Shown: piece by piece, positions 11,137-22,367 of the stretch
How positions within the stretch are numbered: position 1 is the first letter of the stretch
Layout: each line of letters begins with the position of its first letter
From: Vicia villosa
Taxonomy: Eukaryota > Streptophyta > Magnoliopsida > Fabales > Fabaceae
Direction of reading: 5' to 3'
Length of the DNA: 64,000 nt
Assembly: GCF_029867415.1 (NCBI RefSeq)
Contig: NC_081185.1
Span: forward strand, 138,353,191 to 138,417,190
Position numbers and translations under genes: made by a program
Notes under the pieces: generated by a model
The model's database searches: none
What the model saw: the letters and a program-made list of their open reading frames with translations, nothing else
Told to the model about the DNA's origin: nothing

Positions 11137-11730
11137 ATGGCAGAATCATTTCTCTTCGATATTGCCAATTCACTGCTTGGGAAGGTTGCTTCTTTTGCTT
11201 GTCAAGAAGCTTCTCTAGCCTATGGTGTGAAGGACGATCTAGAACGTTTCAGAGAATCTTTGTTAATTGTCAGAGGTTATCTACTGAGTCCAGGAAGGAC
11301 CAAAGTCATGCTTATTGATGATTGTCAGATGTTAAACTTGTCATTGGACAATGAAAACTCAATCCAAAAGCTGCGGATGAAAAATTTGTATCTTAGTGAT
11401 TTTCCAAAGCTTCTAACACTCCCTCGATGGATTGCAAGGGCCGTGGACACTTTAGAGACCTTTATAGTTCTCAATTTTCCTAATCTTCAAATGCTTCCTG
11501 GGTATCTTACTACAATGACTCTTCTTAAGAGGATCTATATTGGTAGTTGTTCTAAACTGTTGAGTCTTCCAAGTGGCTGGGATCGCCTCACTGTACTTGA
11601 AGTTTTATTCATACATGATTGTCCTGAACTGTACCGAAAATGTCAGCCTCGTTCAGGTGAGTACTGGCCCATGATTCGTCATATTAAAAACCTTCACATT
11701 GAAGAAGGAGAGGAGGAGGAGGAGGAATGA
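11137..11730 (+). CDS. Truncated CC-LRR resistance-like protein lacking the NB-ARC domain
   Basis: The 197-residue frame starts at MAESFLFDIANSLLGKVA, the same start and leader as the CNL at 14077. An ATG 22 codons upstream exists but lies in shared leader. Residues 1-50 are the Rx-type coiled-coil domain ending LLIVRGYLL. A 7-bp deletion relative to the second copy (the bases encoding DAE), followed by a jump, joins this straight to the last leucine-rich repeats (PKLLTLPRWIARAVDTLETF, then LLSLPSGWDRLTVLEVLF) and the usual CNL tail (CPELYRKCQPRSGEYWPM). It ends in an acidic run of Glu. P-loop, kinase-2, GLPL and MHD motifs are all missing. Such a protein cannot bind nucleotide. It is probably a pseudogene with an accidentally open frame, but a small CC-LRR product is possible. 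Confidence 0.7.
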   Translation: MAESFLFDIANSLLGKVASFACQEASLAYGVKDDLERFRESLLIVRGYLLSPGRTKVMLIDDCQMLNLSLDNENSIQKLRMKNLYLSDFPKLLTLPRWIARAVDTLETFIVLNFPNLQMLPGYLTTMTLLKRIYIGSCSKLLSLPSGWDRLTVLEVLFIHDCPELYRKCQPRSGEYWPMIRHIKNLHIEEGEEEEEE

Positions 11731-12404
11731 AGCCATCATCAACCTTGTAAGGTAAACATTATTTAGTATTATCAAATAAGTGTTGGTTGCACCTCCTAAA
11801 CTATTTTCCTGTTGAAGAAAAAAAATAAGGTTAGAGTTGAAATTGCATCAACGGTCAAAGTGATATCGTTTCATATAAAAAATATATAGTGAAGAATGTG
11901 AGTAAAACAAAATTAAGTGTTTTGAAAGAAATGTTATCTTTACACAAGTTAATTTCTAACATATGATCAAATAAGATACCGAGACTTATTGATCTAATGT
12001 TAAAATAATATGTTTCACTTAATAATAATAATAATGATACTTTAAGAACTAAAAATGATGCTATACTGAATTTCAGTCTCTAAGTAAAGCATGTCTATGA
12101 AAACTGAGCATTGTTCATTTGTTGAATTGAAAGTGATTTAAAGTGCCAGCCATGGCGAATTTCTCATTAGATAATAGAAATGTTTCCAGCTGTAGAGATT
12201 AGTTTTCAGCATGTTTCACATTTGATATTATCTGAGTACAATATTTCATATGCTCAGATAAATCATTGATAACCCAACCAAACCAGCAAGCATACCTACA
12301 AAAAATCAAAGACCGCAAGCCTATATCTATATGATGACAATATTGAAGCCAGAAAAATAAAGAGCATAAAAAAGACTTTTATTAAACTCAGCATCTCAAC
12401 ACAA
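11731..12404. other. 3' flank of CC-LRR fragment
   Basis: No gene seen. AT-rich; the first ~150 bases are probably the old 3' untranslated region. Confidence 0.4.
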
Positions 12405-12525
12405 GCTCAGCCAAATCGTCAAATCCTCTGGTAACACCAGAATGAAAGGACGCCACTTGTTTTCTGCCTCTAACCCACTTGTTTTCCGTCTTAGGATGGC
12501 GTGTCAAATTGGACATGTTAGTGGC
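12405..12525 (+). pseudogene. Scrap of CNL coiled-coil domain
   Basis: The plus-strand DNA here is similar to the second half of the CC domain in the 14077 gene: CAAATCGTCAAATCCTCTGG, CCACTTGTTTTCTGCCTCTA and CTTAGGATGG all have close partners at about 14345-14440. The frame is broken. This is a degenerate duplicate carried into or beside the SEN54-like fragment. Confidence 0.6.
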
Positions 12526-12629
12526 TGATGGGACTACGTTTGGACTTGATATGCACGGAAGAGAAATGACTTGTCCGGATGACGGATGTTGATGCTTCAA
12601 GTGTAATATGAAGGGAAATTCAGCAGCCT

Positions 12630-13020
12630 TTTTATCATTACAATCCTTAGCTTCCTTTTCATGTCAGCCAAGAGTGGAAGATAAACATCAAAACCCGGCT
12701 TCAAATCATTAATCTTCAAGTCACCAAATAACTTATCAATGGAAACCTCGACTTTGTAAACCACGTCTACTAACTGCTTGCATTCTTCTGTTCCTTCAAG
12801 ATCAGCACATTTAACTGAATTGCTGATACTCTTCAAACTCCAAAGCAACATTGTGCCGCACAATTATGTACCCGAGAGATTTGAGGTGCCTGTACGCTTG
12901 AAAAAGCTCCCAACAACATCCACTCTTCCCGGCAGCAACCTTTTCATACATTTCTACTAGAGATATACTTGTATCATCATTATCTAATATATCTAAGGCT
13001 TCTAGTTCCATATGGTACCT
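12630..13020 (-). pseudogene. SEN54-like tRNA-splicing endonuclease subunit fragment
   Basis: Minus-strand translation gives ELEALDILDNDDTSISLVEM, then YEKVAAGKSGCCWELFQAYR and HLKSLGYIIVRH in one frame, then after a frameshift near 12850 LWSLKSISNSVKCADLEGTE and LFGDLKINDLKPGFDVYLP in the next. This order is that of plant SEN54, the structural subunit of the tRNA-splicing endonuclease: N-terminal fold with the CSWE-like and HLKSLGYI motifs, then a KPVFDVYLP-like linker. The rest of the protein is absent. The frameshift and truncation mark it as a pseudogene fragment. Confidence 0.6.
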
Positions 13021-14076
13021 GTTCCAAATTAAAATTTCCATAAGCACAAAATTTCAAAACACTTTATCTTTGCAAAAATGTATAATCACGAATTCCTTTT
13101 TCCGGATAATTTCTCATCTAACACATGATGAAATCTAACTGAAAATAGATAGAATATGATACAACCTACAATGTTTCCATTCCCATTTCTTCATTCCATC
13201 TGCCTTTTGGTTTTGTGTTTCTGGAAAATGAAATGCTAGAATTCATCATTTTGAAAACAATAGTAAGTAACTAACGCATAAATTTATCAACAAGTAAAGA
13301 AAACAAAATCATAATAAACGAGAAATCATTTAAACCTAAAATTAGCCGCTTGTAATGTTTCACGCTTTGATACAAGAATTGTGAAATTAGAAGAGAAAAA
13401 TTACATGAAGGTTGATGAAGACTAAAACTACGTGCATAATAATTTTGTTGAGAAAAAAACATATAAGTTTTTTATATGGAAAAACAAAATTTAGTAATTT
13501 TATATGTGCCAAAAACATATTTAATCCAAAAATTAATATAAAACGTGTAGCTAATTGTTTTAAAAAAAACATTATTTAGAATTATTTTAAAATTTAACGA
13601 TAAAAACTTAAAGTGTAGTTTATAAACTAAAAAACACTCTTATGGTCAATGGTCTATAATAAATTATGAAGTTGTTGTGGTTATGTTATGGCAGTAAAGA
13701 AAAGGTACAGCACTACAAGCAAAATTACAGAATTTAGCAGAAAGTGTAAAAACAACTAGCTATTACTTTAATCATTTTTTTCTGAGTCTTATTGATATGC
13801 AATGTATATAATATATAGTACTATAGCACTTAGGATTCCAATAGTACCTCACCACTCACCACATGCCTTTATTAGAAAACCACATAATTCTTGAGGTACT
13901 GGGGCCTCACTCTATTCCTTTTGGCTCTCACTTTCGAGGAATGTGCCTTTCCTCCTCTTCACTTTTATGACAGTAGTTGTGTACAGAATAAAACCGTGGA
14001 AGACTTTGTCTATCACCACCACAACCACAATCTCAAACTCAAATACAAACGCAAGATCTGCTCTTTCCTGATTACC
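13021..14076. other. Upstream region of the CNL pseudogene
   Basis: AT-rich DNA without a gene. A TATATAATATATAG stretch near 13804-13820 could serve as a TATA region. The ~60 bases before 14077 are shared with the leader of the 11137 copy. Confidence 0.4.
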
Positions 14077-15356
14077 ATGGCAGAATCATTTCTCTTCGAT
14101 GTTGCCAATTCGCTGCTTGGGAAGGTTGCTTCTTTTGCTTGTCAAGAAGCTTCTCTGGCTTATGGTGCGAAAGACGATCTAGAACGTTTCAGAGAATCTT
14201 TGCTAATTGTCAGAGGTTATCTACTGGATGCTGAGTCCAGGAAAGACCAAAGTCACGCTTTGTGTGAATGGCTGAGGCAGATCCAAAACATTTGCTTTGA
14301 CGCTGAAGATATATTTGATAAACTTGAGTTGCAAGACACGAGGAAGCAAATTGTCAAATCCTCTGGAAGCATCACAAAGAAGGTAAGCCACTTGTTTTCT
14401 TCCTCTAATCCAATTGTATTCCTTCCTAGGATGGGACATCAAATCAAAGAGATTACCGACAAATTGGAGAAGAAAGCAGCCGAGGGGAAAACGTATGGGC
14501 TTACAACTATTCTCGAACTTGTTGTGCAAGAAAGAGAATTGACTTATCCTGACGTTAATGTTTCACGTGTAATTGGAAGGGATAATGATAAAGATGAAAT
14601 TATCAAGCTTTTGATGCAACCTTTTCCTCAGGATGGAAATGATGGTGATAAAAGCATGTGTGTCATTCCCATTGTGGGAATGGGAGGATTAGGGAAGACC
14701 ACTCTTGCAAAGTTGGTGTTCAATGATGACACAGTGGATCAGCTTTTCCAATTGAAGATGTGGGTATGTGTCTCTCTTAATTTTGACATCAAGCAGATAA
14801 TCATTAAAATCATCAACTCAGCCACTACTGCAGATTCTAAAGTACGCTTCAGCTCCATTCACTCCTCAAGAGAACATTGACAGCTTAGATATTGTGCAGC
14901 TAGTAAGTCGTTTCAAACAAAAACTTTCTGGACAAAAGTTTCTACTTGTGTTAGATGACATATGGAACGAAGATCGTCAAAAGTGGATTGAGTTGGAAGA
15001 TTTGATCAAAGTTGGCGCACCAGGAAGCAAAATAATGGTGACAACACGTAGTACATCTATTGCTTCCATGATGGGTAATGTTTCCTCATATGAATTAAAA
15101 GGTCTTTCTTCAGAGGATGTTTATCTCTATTTGTCAAATGTGCATTCAGGAAGGTGAGAAAAAAGATATCTGAATCTAGTGGAGATCGCAAAAGAAATTG
15201 TGAAAAAATGTCACGGGTTCCACTAGCTGTTAAAACATTAGGAAGTTCTCTCTCTCAAACTTTGATATAAATAAGTGGGAATTTGTCAGAGACTCAGAGA
15301 TATGGAATTTAGAACAAAAAAAGATAGTATTTTACCAGCCATAAAAGTAAGTTATG
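14077..15356 (+). pseudogene. CC-NB-LRR (CNL) resistance protein, broken and cut by an assembly gap
   Basis: Starts MAESFLFDVANSLLGKVASF. Residues 1-~165 are an Rx-type coiled-coil domain (CEWLRQIQNICFDAEDIFDK is the EDVID-like region). NB-ARC follows: RVIGRDNDKDEI, P-loop GMGGLGKTT, RNBS-A WVCVSLNFD. A frameshift near 14840 moves the frame; kinase-2 LLVLDDIWN, RNBS-B GSKIMVTTRS and RNBS-C YELKGLSSEDV follow. More single-base shifts occur between 15120 and 15300. The words for CHGVPLAV (GLPL), WEFVRDSEIWNLEQ and LPAIKVSY remain recognisable in different frames before the Ns. The LRR part is not visible. CNLs act as cytoplasmic or nuclear immune receptors; this copy would not be functional as written, though the indels crowd next to the gap and may be sequencing errors. 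Confidence 0.8.
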
Positions 15357-15456
15357 NNNNNNNNNNNNNNNNNNNNNNNNNNNNNNNNNNNNNNNNNNNN
15401 NNNNNNNNNNNNNNNNNNNNNNNNNNNNNNNNNNNNNNNNNNNNNNNNNNNNNNNN
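15357..15456. other. Assembly gap, 100 Ns
   Basis: Exactly 100 N characters, the usual placeholder for unknown length. It separates CNL sequence from the protease region of a minus-strand copia element; the rest of both must lie in the gap or be lost. Confidence 0.95.
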
Positions 15457-17257
15457 GAACATCCGCTATCAAGGAACCACAACCTTTCGGCAGTGTCAAG
15501 ACACTTTTCCTGCAAAATTAATTTAGAGAGGGAGGTCCCCAATTTTCATTGGGTCCTTGGTAGTGAGTACATAATTTGTTGCACTTGGGCAACCATTGAA
15601 ATACTCCTTTAGGAACTAAAATCCTCCTAAATTTGCATTTTTCAATGGTATGACCCTTTTTGCAACAATAATGACAGGTAATATGATGAGAATATGATGT
15701 TTTGCTAGTTGATACTTTTGGTACAAAAGTGTATTTACTATATAAAGGAGTATACGATCTTTTGAACTTATTTGGATCAACCGCAAAAGTCACTTTTGGT
15801 TGTAGAGCCTTGTCTAATTTGGCTTTTAGATCTCTCACTTCTTTTTGCCAAATGTGACATGTCTCACAACCAAACCATGATGTAGGATCTATTTCAACTT
15901 TATCCTTTTGAATGTCTAGTATAGATTGTTTTAAAGCTTCCATATCCTTTTCGGTTTTCTCAACTTTTGATTCAAGATATGAAAAGATTTTCTTATTTGA
16001 GGCCAAAAGTTTGAAAGCTTCAATTGCATCTCTATGTAATTCTTCAAAAGCAAGTTTTAGTTGAGAATGAGATACCTTATCTATGAGTTCAGGTTTAAGA
16101 TGACTTACAGCTTTCTTTTTCTTGTGTTGATGAGCCATAAGGCATAAGTTTGTTGATTCTTCTTCATCGCTTGATGAGCTTTCACTAGATGAATCACTTT
16201 CCCATGCTATGTAGGATCTTTTAGATTTGTTATGTCCTTTGCTTTGGTTCTTCTCTTTTTCCTTCTTAAGATATGGACAATCCGGTTTGTAGTGACCGAG
16301 TTTCCCACAATTAAAGCAAGGGCCTTTGATTTTTCCTTTGTTGTTGTCATCTTGTTTGAACTTGTTTGATTGCCTTCTATAGTTGATCAAGCCTTTGTCA
16401 GAATGCTTTGATCCATTTTTCTTTAGATATTTGTTGTATCTTCGCACAAACAGTCCCATTTCCTCATCATCGGAGTCTTCGTCATCACTTGTATCACTAT
16501 CCTCTAGCTCTTGTCTTGAGGTCTTGGAACTTGAAGCCTTTACATCTATTGACTTCTTCTCTACCTCTTTCTCCATGTTCTTTTCTTTCTTTGCCCTTTT
16601 CTCATGCATGTCAAGGCATTTAAGGTGTTGTTCATGTTCCTCTAGTTTGCCAAATAGAGTGCTAATGTCTAAGGTGTTTAGATCATTTGCTTCCTTTATT
16701 GCTGTAACCTTGGGTTGCCATTCCCTGTTCAAACATCTTAAGATTTTGTTAGTAGCAACTGCATTGGAAACAGGTCTATCAAGAGAATTTATATGATTTT
16801 TCAAGTGAATGAATCTCTTCTGCATGTTTTCGATGGATTCACCATCTTCGATGTGGAAGAGTTCAAATTCCTGAGTTAACGTATTGATTCTAGCTAGTTT
16901 GACATCATCCGTTCCCTCGTGGGCAACTTGCAATGTGTCCCACATAGCTTTAGCGGATCTACAATGGGAAACGCGATAGTATTCATCAACTCCTAGAGCT
17001 GAGATTAGAATGTTTCTCGCTTTCCAATCGTATCCATATCTCTTTTCATCTTCAGCATCCCAAGTATTTTCTGGTTTTGGAACAACCGCACCAGCTGCAT
17101 TTGTCATGGTGATATGAAAGGGACCATTGACAATAGCTGTCCAGATGTTCCTATCAATTGCATTGACGTGGACACACATACAATCCTTCCAATAGCCATA
17201 GTTTTCACCGTTGAAAACTGGAGCTCTATTGTGAGCCCCTTTAGGTCCGGAAGCCAT
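15457..17257 (-). pseudogene. Copia gag and start of protease
   Basis: The frame starts MASGPKGAHNRAPVFNGENY at 17257 (upstream in-frame residues belong to the primer-site region). It runs about 580 codons to a stop at 15518. Features in order: gag core (FNGENYGYWKDCMCVHVNAI; INTLTQEFELFHIEDGESI; LFGKLEEHEQHLKCL), a Lys/Glu/Asp/Ser-rich linker, the zinc knuckle CFNCGKLGHYKPDC, a coiled-coil region, and a second CHYCCKKGHTIEKC knuckle. After a frameshift near 15530 the protease motif WFLDSGC appears just before the gap. Two knuckles are typical of SIRE-lineage gag. Gag forms the particle and protease processes it; the frameshift and truncation disable this copy. Confidence 0.85.
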
Positions 17258-17296
17258 CTTTCCAATAAGTGTTTCACGTAGCACAGAATAAACCAG

Positions 17297-17312
17297 AGCT
17301 CTTGATGCCACT
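17297..17312 (-). other. Primer-binding site (initiator-Met type)
   Basis: The minus strand reads TGGCATCAAGAGC two bases inside the LTR end, close to the common plant TGGTATCAGAGC primer site. Confidence 0.65.
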
Positions 17313-18774
17313 TGTTAGACGCTGGCCTAAGGATCTAGAGGGGGGTGAATAGATCTCACAGAGTTTTTTGGAGTTAATTGAACTTTAAGCGAAAGCGGTT
17401 CTGAATCGACTCGCGTCTATTCCGAACCGCTATTGAAACGATTGTATATGTGTTAAAACCACTAAACAGCTTGAGATAAACGATAAGAGAATATCCTATA
17501 GAATCAATATGTCGCTCTAATGAAAATCGATTAACTTCTTATATGATGAACGATGTTTGCAATGCAGTAATAGTGAAAGAAGCAAAAACACAAACACTTG
17601 GTGATAATGATCAAATTGATAGTAATTCAATGTGTGATGAATTGTGATGTTTATACAAGTTCTTAATTCACAATTTTAACACTCGAATCGTTAATCAATT
17701 TGCAATTATAACCAATTATGAACGGAACTTAAATGAAAAGATAAAAGCGACAAGAACACGATATTTGTTCAGGCAGTTCGTCGATCGTCCTCGCTACGAC
17801 AACGTCTGCCCCCAATTCCAAATTGAAATTGGGAAATCTTCCATTAATGTTGAAAGCAGTTTATACAAAGAAGATAGCAAAGCGATAAACAATAAACCAA
17901 ATTTGTCGATCCTTTGAATCTTCTTCCCCCTTAATCTTGAGTCAGATTAAGGTCTTCCAAGAGCTTCACTTTGATCCCTTTCTGCAGTGTCTTGAATTGC
18001 TCGAACACTTGTTCTTCAATCTTCACACTCAGCTGGATCCTTGATGAAGCTTCTTGATAAAAACCCCCAAAATTCACCTATCTTGGAGGACAAAACCCTA
18101 AGATTTTATTCACCAAAAACCCCACAAATCTTCACCCACTAGGAATCTTCAATTCCGTTCCATGGATGTTATCGAACTCGATCACTAACCCTCAACACAA
18201 GAATGATTATGTGTAATTGTGTTGGAGATGACGAAGAACGAAGATGAGAAGCCTTTGTGTATCTTTCAATTGTTGGTGTTGATGAGCAATAATGAACCTT
18301 GGACAATATATATGAGAGCTTATCAGTTGAAGCAGAGAAAACCAGAAATTTTGGCATTTTTGATCAGATAGGTCGACCTCTTGTAGTGCTTAGGTCGACC
18401 TAACAGAGCTGCATATCCTTTGGATGTCATTTATTCCCAGTTAGGTCGACCTATTAAAGAAGTAGGTCGAACAGAATCCACTTCAGATGCGTTTTGGGGA
18501 CCTTTCCTCAGATTAGGTCGACCTAGTTATTGTGTAGGTCGACCTAGCAGAATGATATGTAATTTTCTTCATTTTAGGTCGACCTGGGTTGGGAGTAGGT
18601 CGACCTGACTGCTGTTTTTCTAAGTTCCTCTTATTTTGCTTGTGTTGAGTCGACCTATATGCATAGTAGGTCGACCTGGTCTGTCATGAGTGACCAATGC
18701 TTGCTTTTCTTTGAGTTCTTCTGCTTGTGCCTTGTTGCTTGTATGCTTGTTGAGTTTGCCATGAATCAAAAACA
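17313..18774 (-). repeat. 5' LTR of the truncated copia element, 1462 bp
   Basis: Plus-strand ends are TGTTAGACGC and CAAAAACA, so TG...CA. The minus strand begins TGTTTTTGATTCATGG. The U5 end carries ATTCACCCCCCTCTAG, also found in modified form at the end of the LTR at 40656-41957. A TATATAT box is at 18307-18313. Confidence 0.75.
18369..18677. repeat. Array of AGGTCGACCT palindromes
   Basis: About ten copies of AGGTCGACCT (two or three damaged) spaced 20-60 bp, many extended to TAGGTCGACCTA. The array sits just upstream of the minus-strand TATA box of this LTR. Confidence 0.9.
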
Positions 18775-20069
18775 TCTTTGTGAGGTGTGGTCTTGTATTC
18801 ACAGTTTTAGCCAAAATAAGCCAAAGGGGGAGATTGTTGATGTTATGTCTGTCCTGTATTATTGTCTAATGTATGGCTAAAACATATAATAGTAGCAAAT
18901 GGTCAAAATGTGAATCTTGCAAGTTTATAAAGATCAAAACAGGTACAAGCAAGATATTAGATGGAATGTCATGACATCAACTCATGACATCGCGCCTGCA
19001 GAACTGGAAGAAAGATTCAGTTTGTATTTAACAGATATAGAATATTCTATATGAATATTATGTAATCCTATGTGGCGCATATTTAAAGGTCAAAGAATCA
19101 AGTCAGAACATTGAAGAATCAAATCTGAAGATTGAAGATAATTAGATCAGAAGATTGGATTCAGCAGTTTCTAATTTAGGAAACTTATGATTAAAAGACC
19201 TTATTTGTAGCAGAATATTTTTGTCATATTTGTAACATCCAGAGTGATGCGATTTGCAAGCCCGAGTCCAATTGGGATCAGGTTATAAATAAGAAACTTT
19301 GTAACCTAATTTAGAGAGCTAATATCCAGAGCTAGGAAGATGTAGTCTCTAGGGTTAGCCATGTAGGTGAACCACCCGGTGTGGGATGGTCACTGAGTTG
19401 TACCTCAAAACCTGTAGGTGAGAGGTTTAGTGTAATCACTCAGAAGCTGTGAAGTTATGAGTGAATGTTTGTTCTTGGAGGAAGCTTGTAAGCAACTTCA
19501 AGATTGGTATTGTGTTTATTTGTGTTTAAAGTGTTGGGAATTAGGCTGTCGATGCAGTGGCTGCGTTGTTGACTGCTAGGCATCATTGCTATGATTGGGA
19601 GTGGAATGGAGATATTCCATATCTAGGGAGAACCTAGGTAGATATTGCATTGGGTAGGGTTTAAGTGCGAAGTTGTAAACGGGGGAGTTTAGCTTCAAAT
19701 TAAGACTACTGATAGTGGATTTCCTTCCTGGCTTGGTTGCCCCCAGAGTAGGTTGTTTGGACCGAACTGGGTGAACAATTTTGTGTGTTGTTTATGTTTC
19801 TGCATTGTTTATTTGTTTGTTCAGTTATGAATGTTATGACTTTGTCTATAACATCAGGTTCAGAAGTGTTAGCTGATCCTGTACAGAACCATGTAAAATT
19901 AGAATCTGGTTATGAATGTTGAACATGTGTGATCCCAGGTCTCATTGACTCTTTCCTAAGAGTAATTAAATAATGAGGGATCCTTGTATTTTGCTGATGC
20001 TACATTAATAACAGATCAGATGTCTTGACATCAGGATTGACATCCGAGTGTGTCATACCAGAATTTTCA
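18775..20069 (+). mobile_element. 3' end and 3' LTR of a second SIRE-type copia element
   Basis: Bases 18775-18834 end with AAATAAGCCAAAGGGGGAGAT, a polypurine tract. The LTR at 18835-20069 (1235 bp) starts TGTTGATGTTATG and ends ATACCAGAATTTTCA. Its U5 half is similar to the minus-strand LTR at 27276-28212: GTGGATTTCCTTCCTGGCTT, TGCCCCCAGA and ACCGAACTGGGTGAACAATT have close partners there. No TATA better than ATATTTAAAG near 19079. The body and 5' LTR are missing, presumably in or across the gap. Confidence 0.75.
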
Positions 20070-21001
20070 CTAGACTTGGATTAGGATTCAACAAAGGAAG
20101 AGTTTCATTCAGGTTGTTGTGATTCACCTACCGTTTCACCACCCGTCAGCTGGCCGAGTTACTAAGATTTCCTAAAGGCATTGATCCTTTAATGGAAGTC
20201 GATGATGAGTACTTCCATGATAACATAGTTGACTACTTTTGGAGTACCATATTTGGTAGAAACCAGAATGGTCTACGATTCTCTTCAGAAATCCACAACC
20301 CCGCCATTAGGTATTTCCACATGATACTAGCTTTCACTCTTTTTGGAAAACCTTTGTGCGATACCTCGGTGACTAAGGATGAGCTAGGCATTATTATGTG
20401 TGTTTTCCAATGCAGACCAGTTATGGGAGTATCATTTTTGCTTGCTAGGATGGCCGTTCTGGCCCAAGATACTATTGGTCCTATCCTTGTAAGTGGTCTT
20501 GTAACTAAGATCGCCCGTGCCCTATCCTTAAGAGGCCCACTTGCTATATTGATTACTTATGGAGGATTCAAATCCATGGACATGGAGTTTTGCTTCAACA
20601 AGAGCCTGATTAGCAACTAGGATTCTCCACCTTATCAGCTTCTAGTGAACTATGAGCCTGTTCATCATTTTGCCTTACCTTGCATTAGGTTCACAAGTGT
20701 TCACAAGAAAGAAAATTGGATATATGACTTGGAAGGAAAAGGTGAAAATGATCTCGAGGAGGAAGAAAGTGATCCAATGACACCGACTGGCTACCATGAC
20801 ATTGATGCTACACCTGATGAAGATGTGCCTATGGTTGACCATACGGATGCTATTGAGACCCTTCGTAATGACGTTGTTATACTTCATACCGACTTAGGGA
20901 GACTCCGAGGAGATTTCCACAGATTTATGGATTTGGTCACGGCACATCTCGACATATTTTATCAGCATTTTCAGTCCGTCCCTGCTCCGAAAAGTGGCTA
21001 A
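20070..21001 (+). pseudogene. Athila-type env-like/ORF3 protein remnant, copy 1
   Basis: One frame with a single TAG at 20618. It reads TRQLAELLRFPKGIDPLMEV, then SSEIHNPAIRYFHMILAFTL, then TKIARALSL, then ENWIYDL, and an acidic C-terminus ending VPAPKSG. The blocks IHNP..RYF..ILA, ..IARAL and .NWIYDL match the second copy at 28757-30199, so both belong to the putative plant transposon protein carried 3' of pol in Athila/Cyclops elements. Its role is unknown (often called env-like). The 5' end is cut by the copia LTR ending at 20069. Confidence 0.7.
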
Positions 21002-21430
21002 TTAAAGACCGCTAATTTATATTTCCAACTCTTACATTTAGACAATGAGGACATCGTCTAGTTTAAGTGTAAGGGAAGGAAATGCTTAGTTAGGATTTAC
21101 CGCTTTAGTAGTTTTAATTTTCAATTTTTCAATTTCAGTATTTTAATTAGTTAGTATTTCTATTTTAAGACAAAATTTTAATTTTCAGTTTTTAATTTTA
21201 ATAAAATTCAGTAGTTTCTTTATTCTATTTTTATTTTTCTTTTCTCTGCTTTATTCATCTGCTAAATCTGTGTGTGTGCATCACAAACTTTGCTTCTACT
21301 ATGTGCTATTGTGAGTGTTCATTATGATATTTACTTCTATCTGCTATGTGAAATTAATAAATATTGCTGCTAATGTATCTGTGGAACACAATAAAATATC
21401 AATCTGCTACCTATACTTTACTCTGCTAAT
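21002..21430 (+). other. 3' noncoding part of the first Athila copy
   Basis: Just after the env-like stop is ACAATGAGGACATCG with TTTAAGTGTAAGGGAAGG, which corresponds to GCAAAGTTTAAGTGTGAGG after copy 2. The last five bases, CTAAT, are the left target duplication of the copia insertion. Confidence 0.6.
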
Positions 21431-22367
21431 TGAAATTCTGGACTCAGACACGTGATGTCTTACAGGATGTCACGACATCACTATCTGTATCTTTTTCAAA
21501 CAGATGAACAAAGTACAAGCAGAGAAGAAAATAACACAAGATAATTGTTAACCCAGTTCGGTTCTAACAAACCTACATCTGGGGGCTACCAAGCCAGGGA
21601 GGAAGTCCACTATAAGCAATATTAATTCAAGGTAATACAACTCAATATTACGCCTTTCACTTAATATCTACCCAATGCAACTTCAATCTAAATACTAGAT
21701 CAGAGATCCTACTCACTCCCCCTCAATCACAGCAGTGATGAACACTTACAAACAAAATAATAACAGACGAAGACACTCTTCAAGGACACACCTTGATCTT
21801 GCTTAAAAGCTTTGATCAAGAACAATAGTACTCTTGCTTAGAAGCTTCGAGTACCTCTTACAACACAAACCAAACACACCTAGACCAAGACAATCATCAT
21901 GATGATTGTTTGGCTTACAAGAAATCTAGTACAAGAAAACTAAACTCACAAGAACTTCAAATATTTCTCAACACCAAAAACCCTGACGGCAGCATTAGCC
22001 CTAGCGAGGGATAAATAGTCTTCAATAAAACAGCAGCTGGGCCTGAATCCATAGAATAGTTTTTGCCCAAAAAAAAAAAAAACCCCAGATCTTCAACACA
22101 AGAAAACTGATAAATAGAAAACATCAAATTTGTCCTTAAACAGATCAGAATCCATTATTACCAAATATAGCGCATCAGGTCTTATCATACGAAGTAATAG
22201 AAAATAACGACCAGATGCGAATGTCATGACATCGGCCTTGACATCAGCCACAGGCCTGTAAAAGGAAACACTTCATACCAACAGAATGCATGTCATGACA
22301 TCAGTTTTGACAAGATGGAACCACAATAGGTTTTACCAAAAAATACAGCCAATCAACAACATCTACA
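21431..22367 (-). repeat. 3' LTR, 937 bp
   Basis: Plus-strand ends TGAAATTC and ACATCTACA. It contains GATGTCATGACATC-type palindromes at 21466, 22220 and 22290, and a plus-strand ATAAATA at 22011-22017 (TATA-like on the minus strand). Confidence 0.95.

Larger units (their letters stand above)
15457..18774 (-). mobile_element. Truncated SIRE/Maximus-type copia element (5' part only)
   Basis: On the minus strand it holds a 5' LTR (18774-17313), a primer-binding site, gag and the start of protease, then runs into the gap. Integrase, RT, RNase H and the 3' LTR are not present. The 5-bp word TCTTT at 18775-18779 would be one copy of the target duplication; the other is unseen. It lies 60 bp upstream of the 3' LTR of another, oppositely oriented copia element. 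Confidence 0.85.

Noticed and set aside
14221..14529. Minus-strand frame over the CNL coiled-coil region
   Set aside because: Antisense shadow of the CC domain; a matching shadow occurs at 12388-12600 because that DNA is a CC duplicate.
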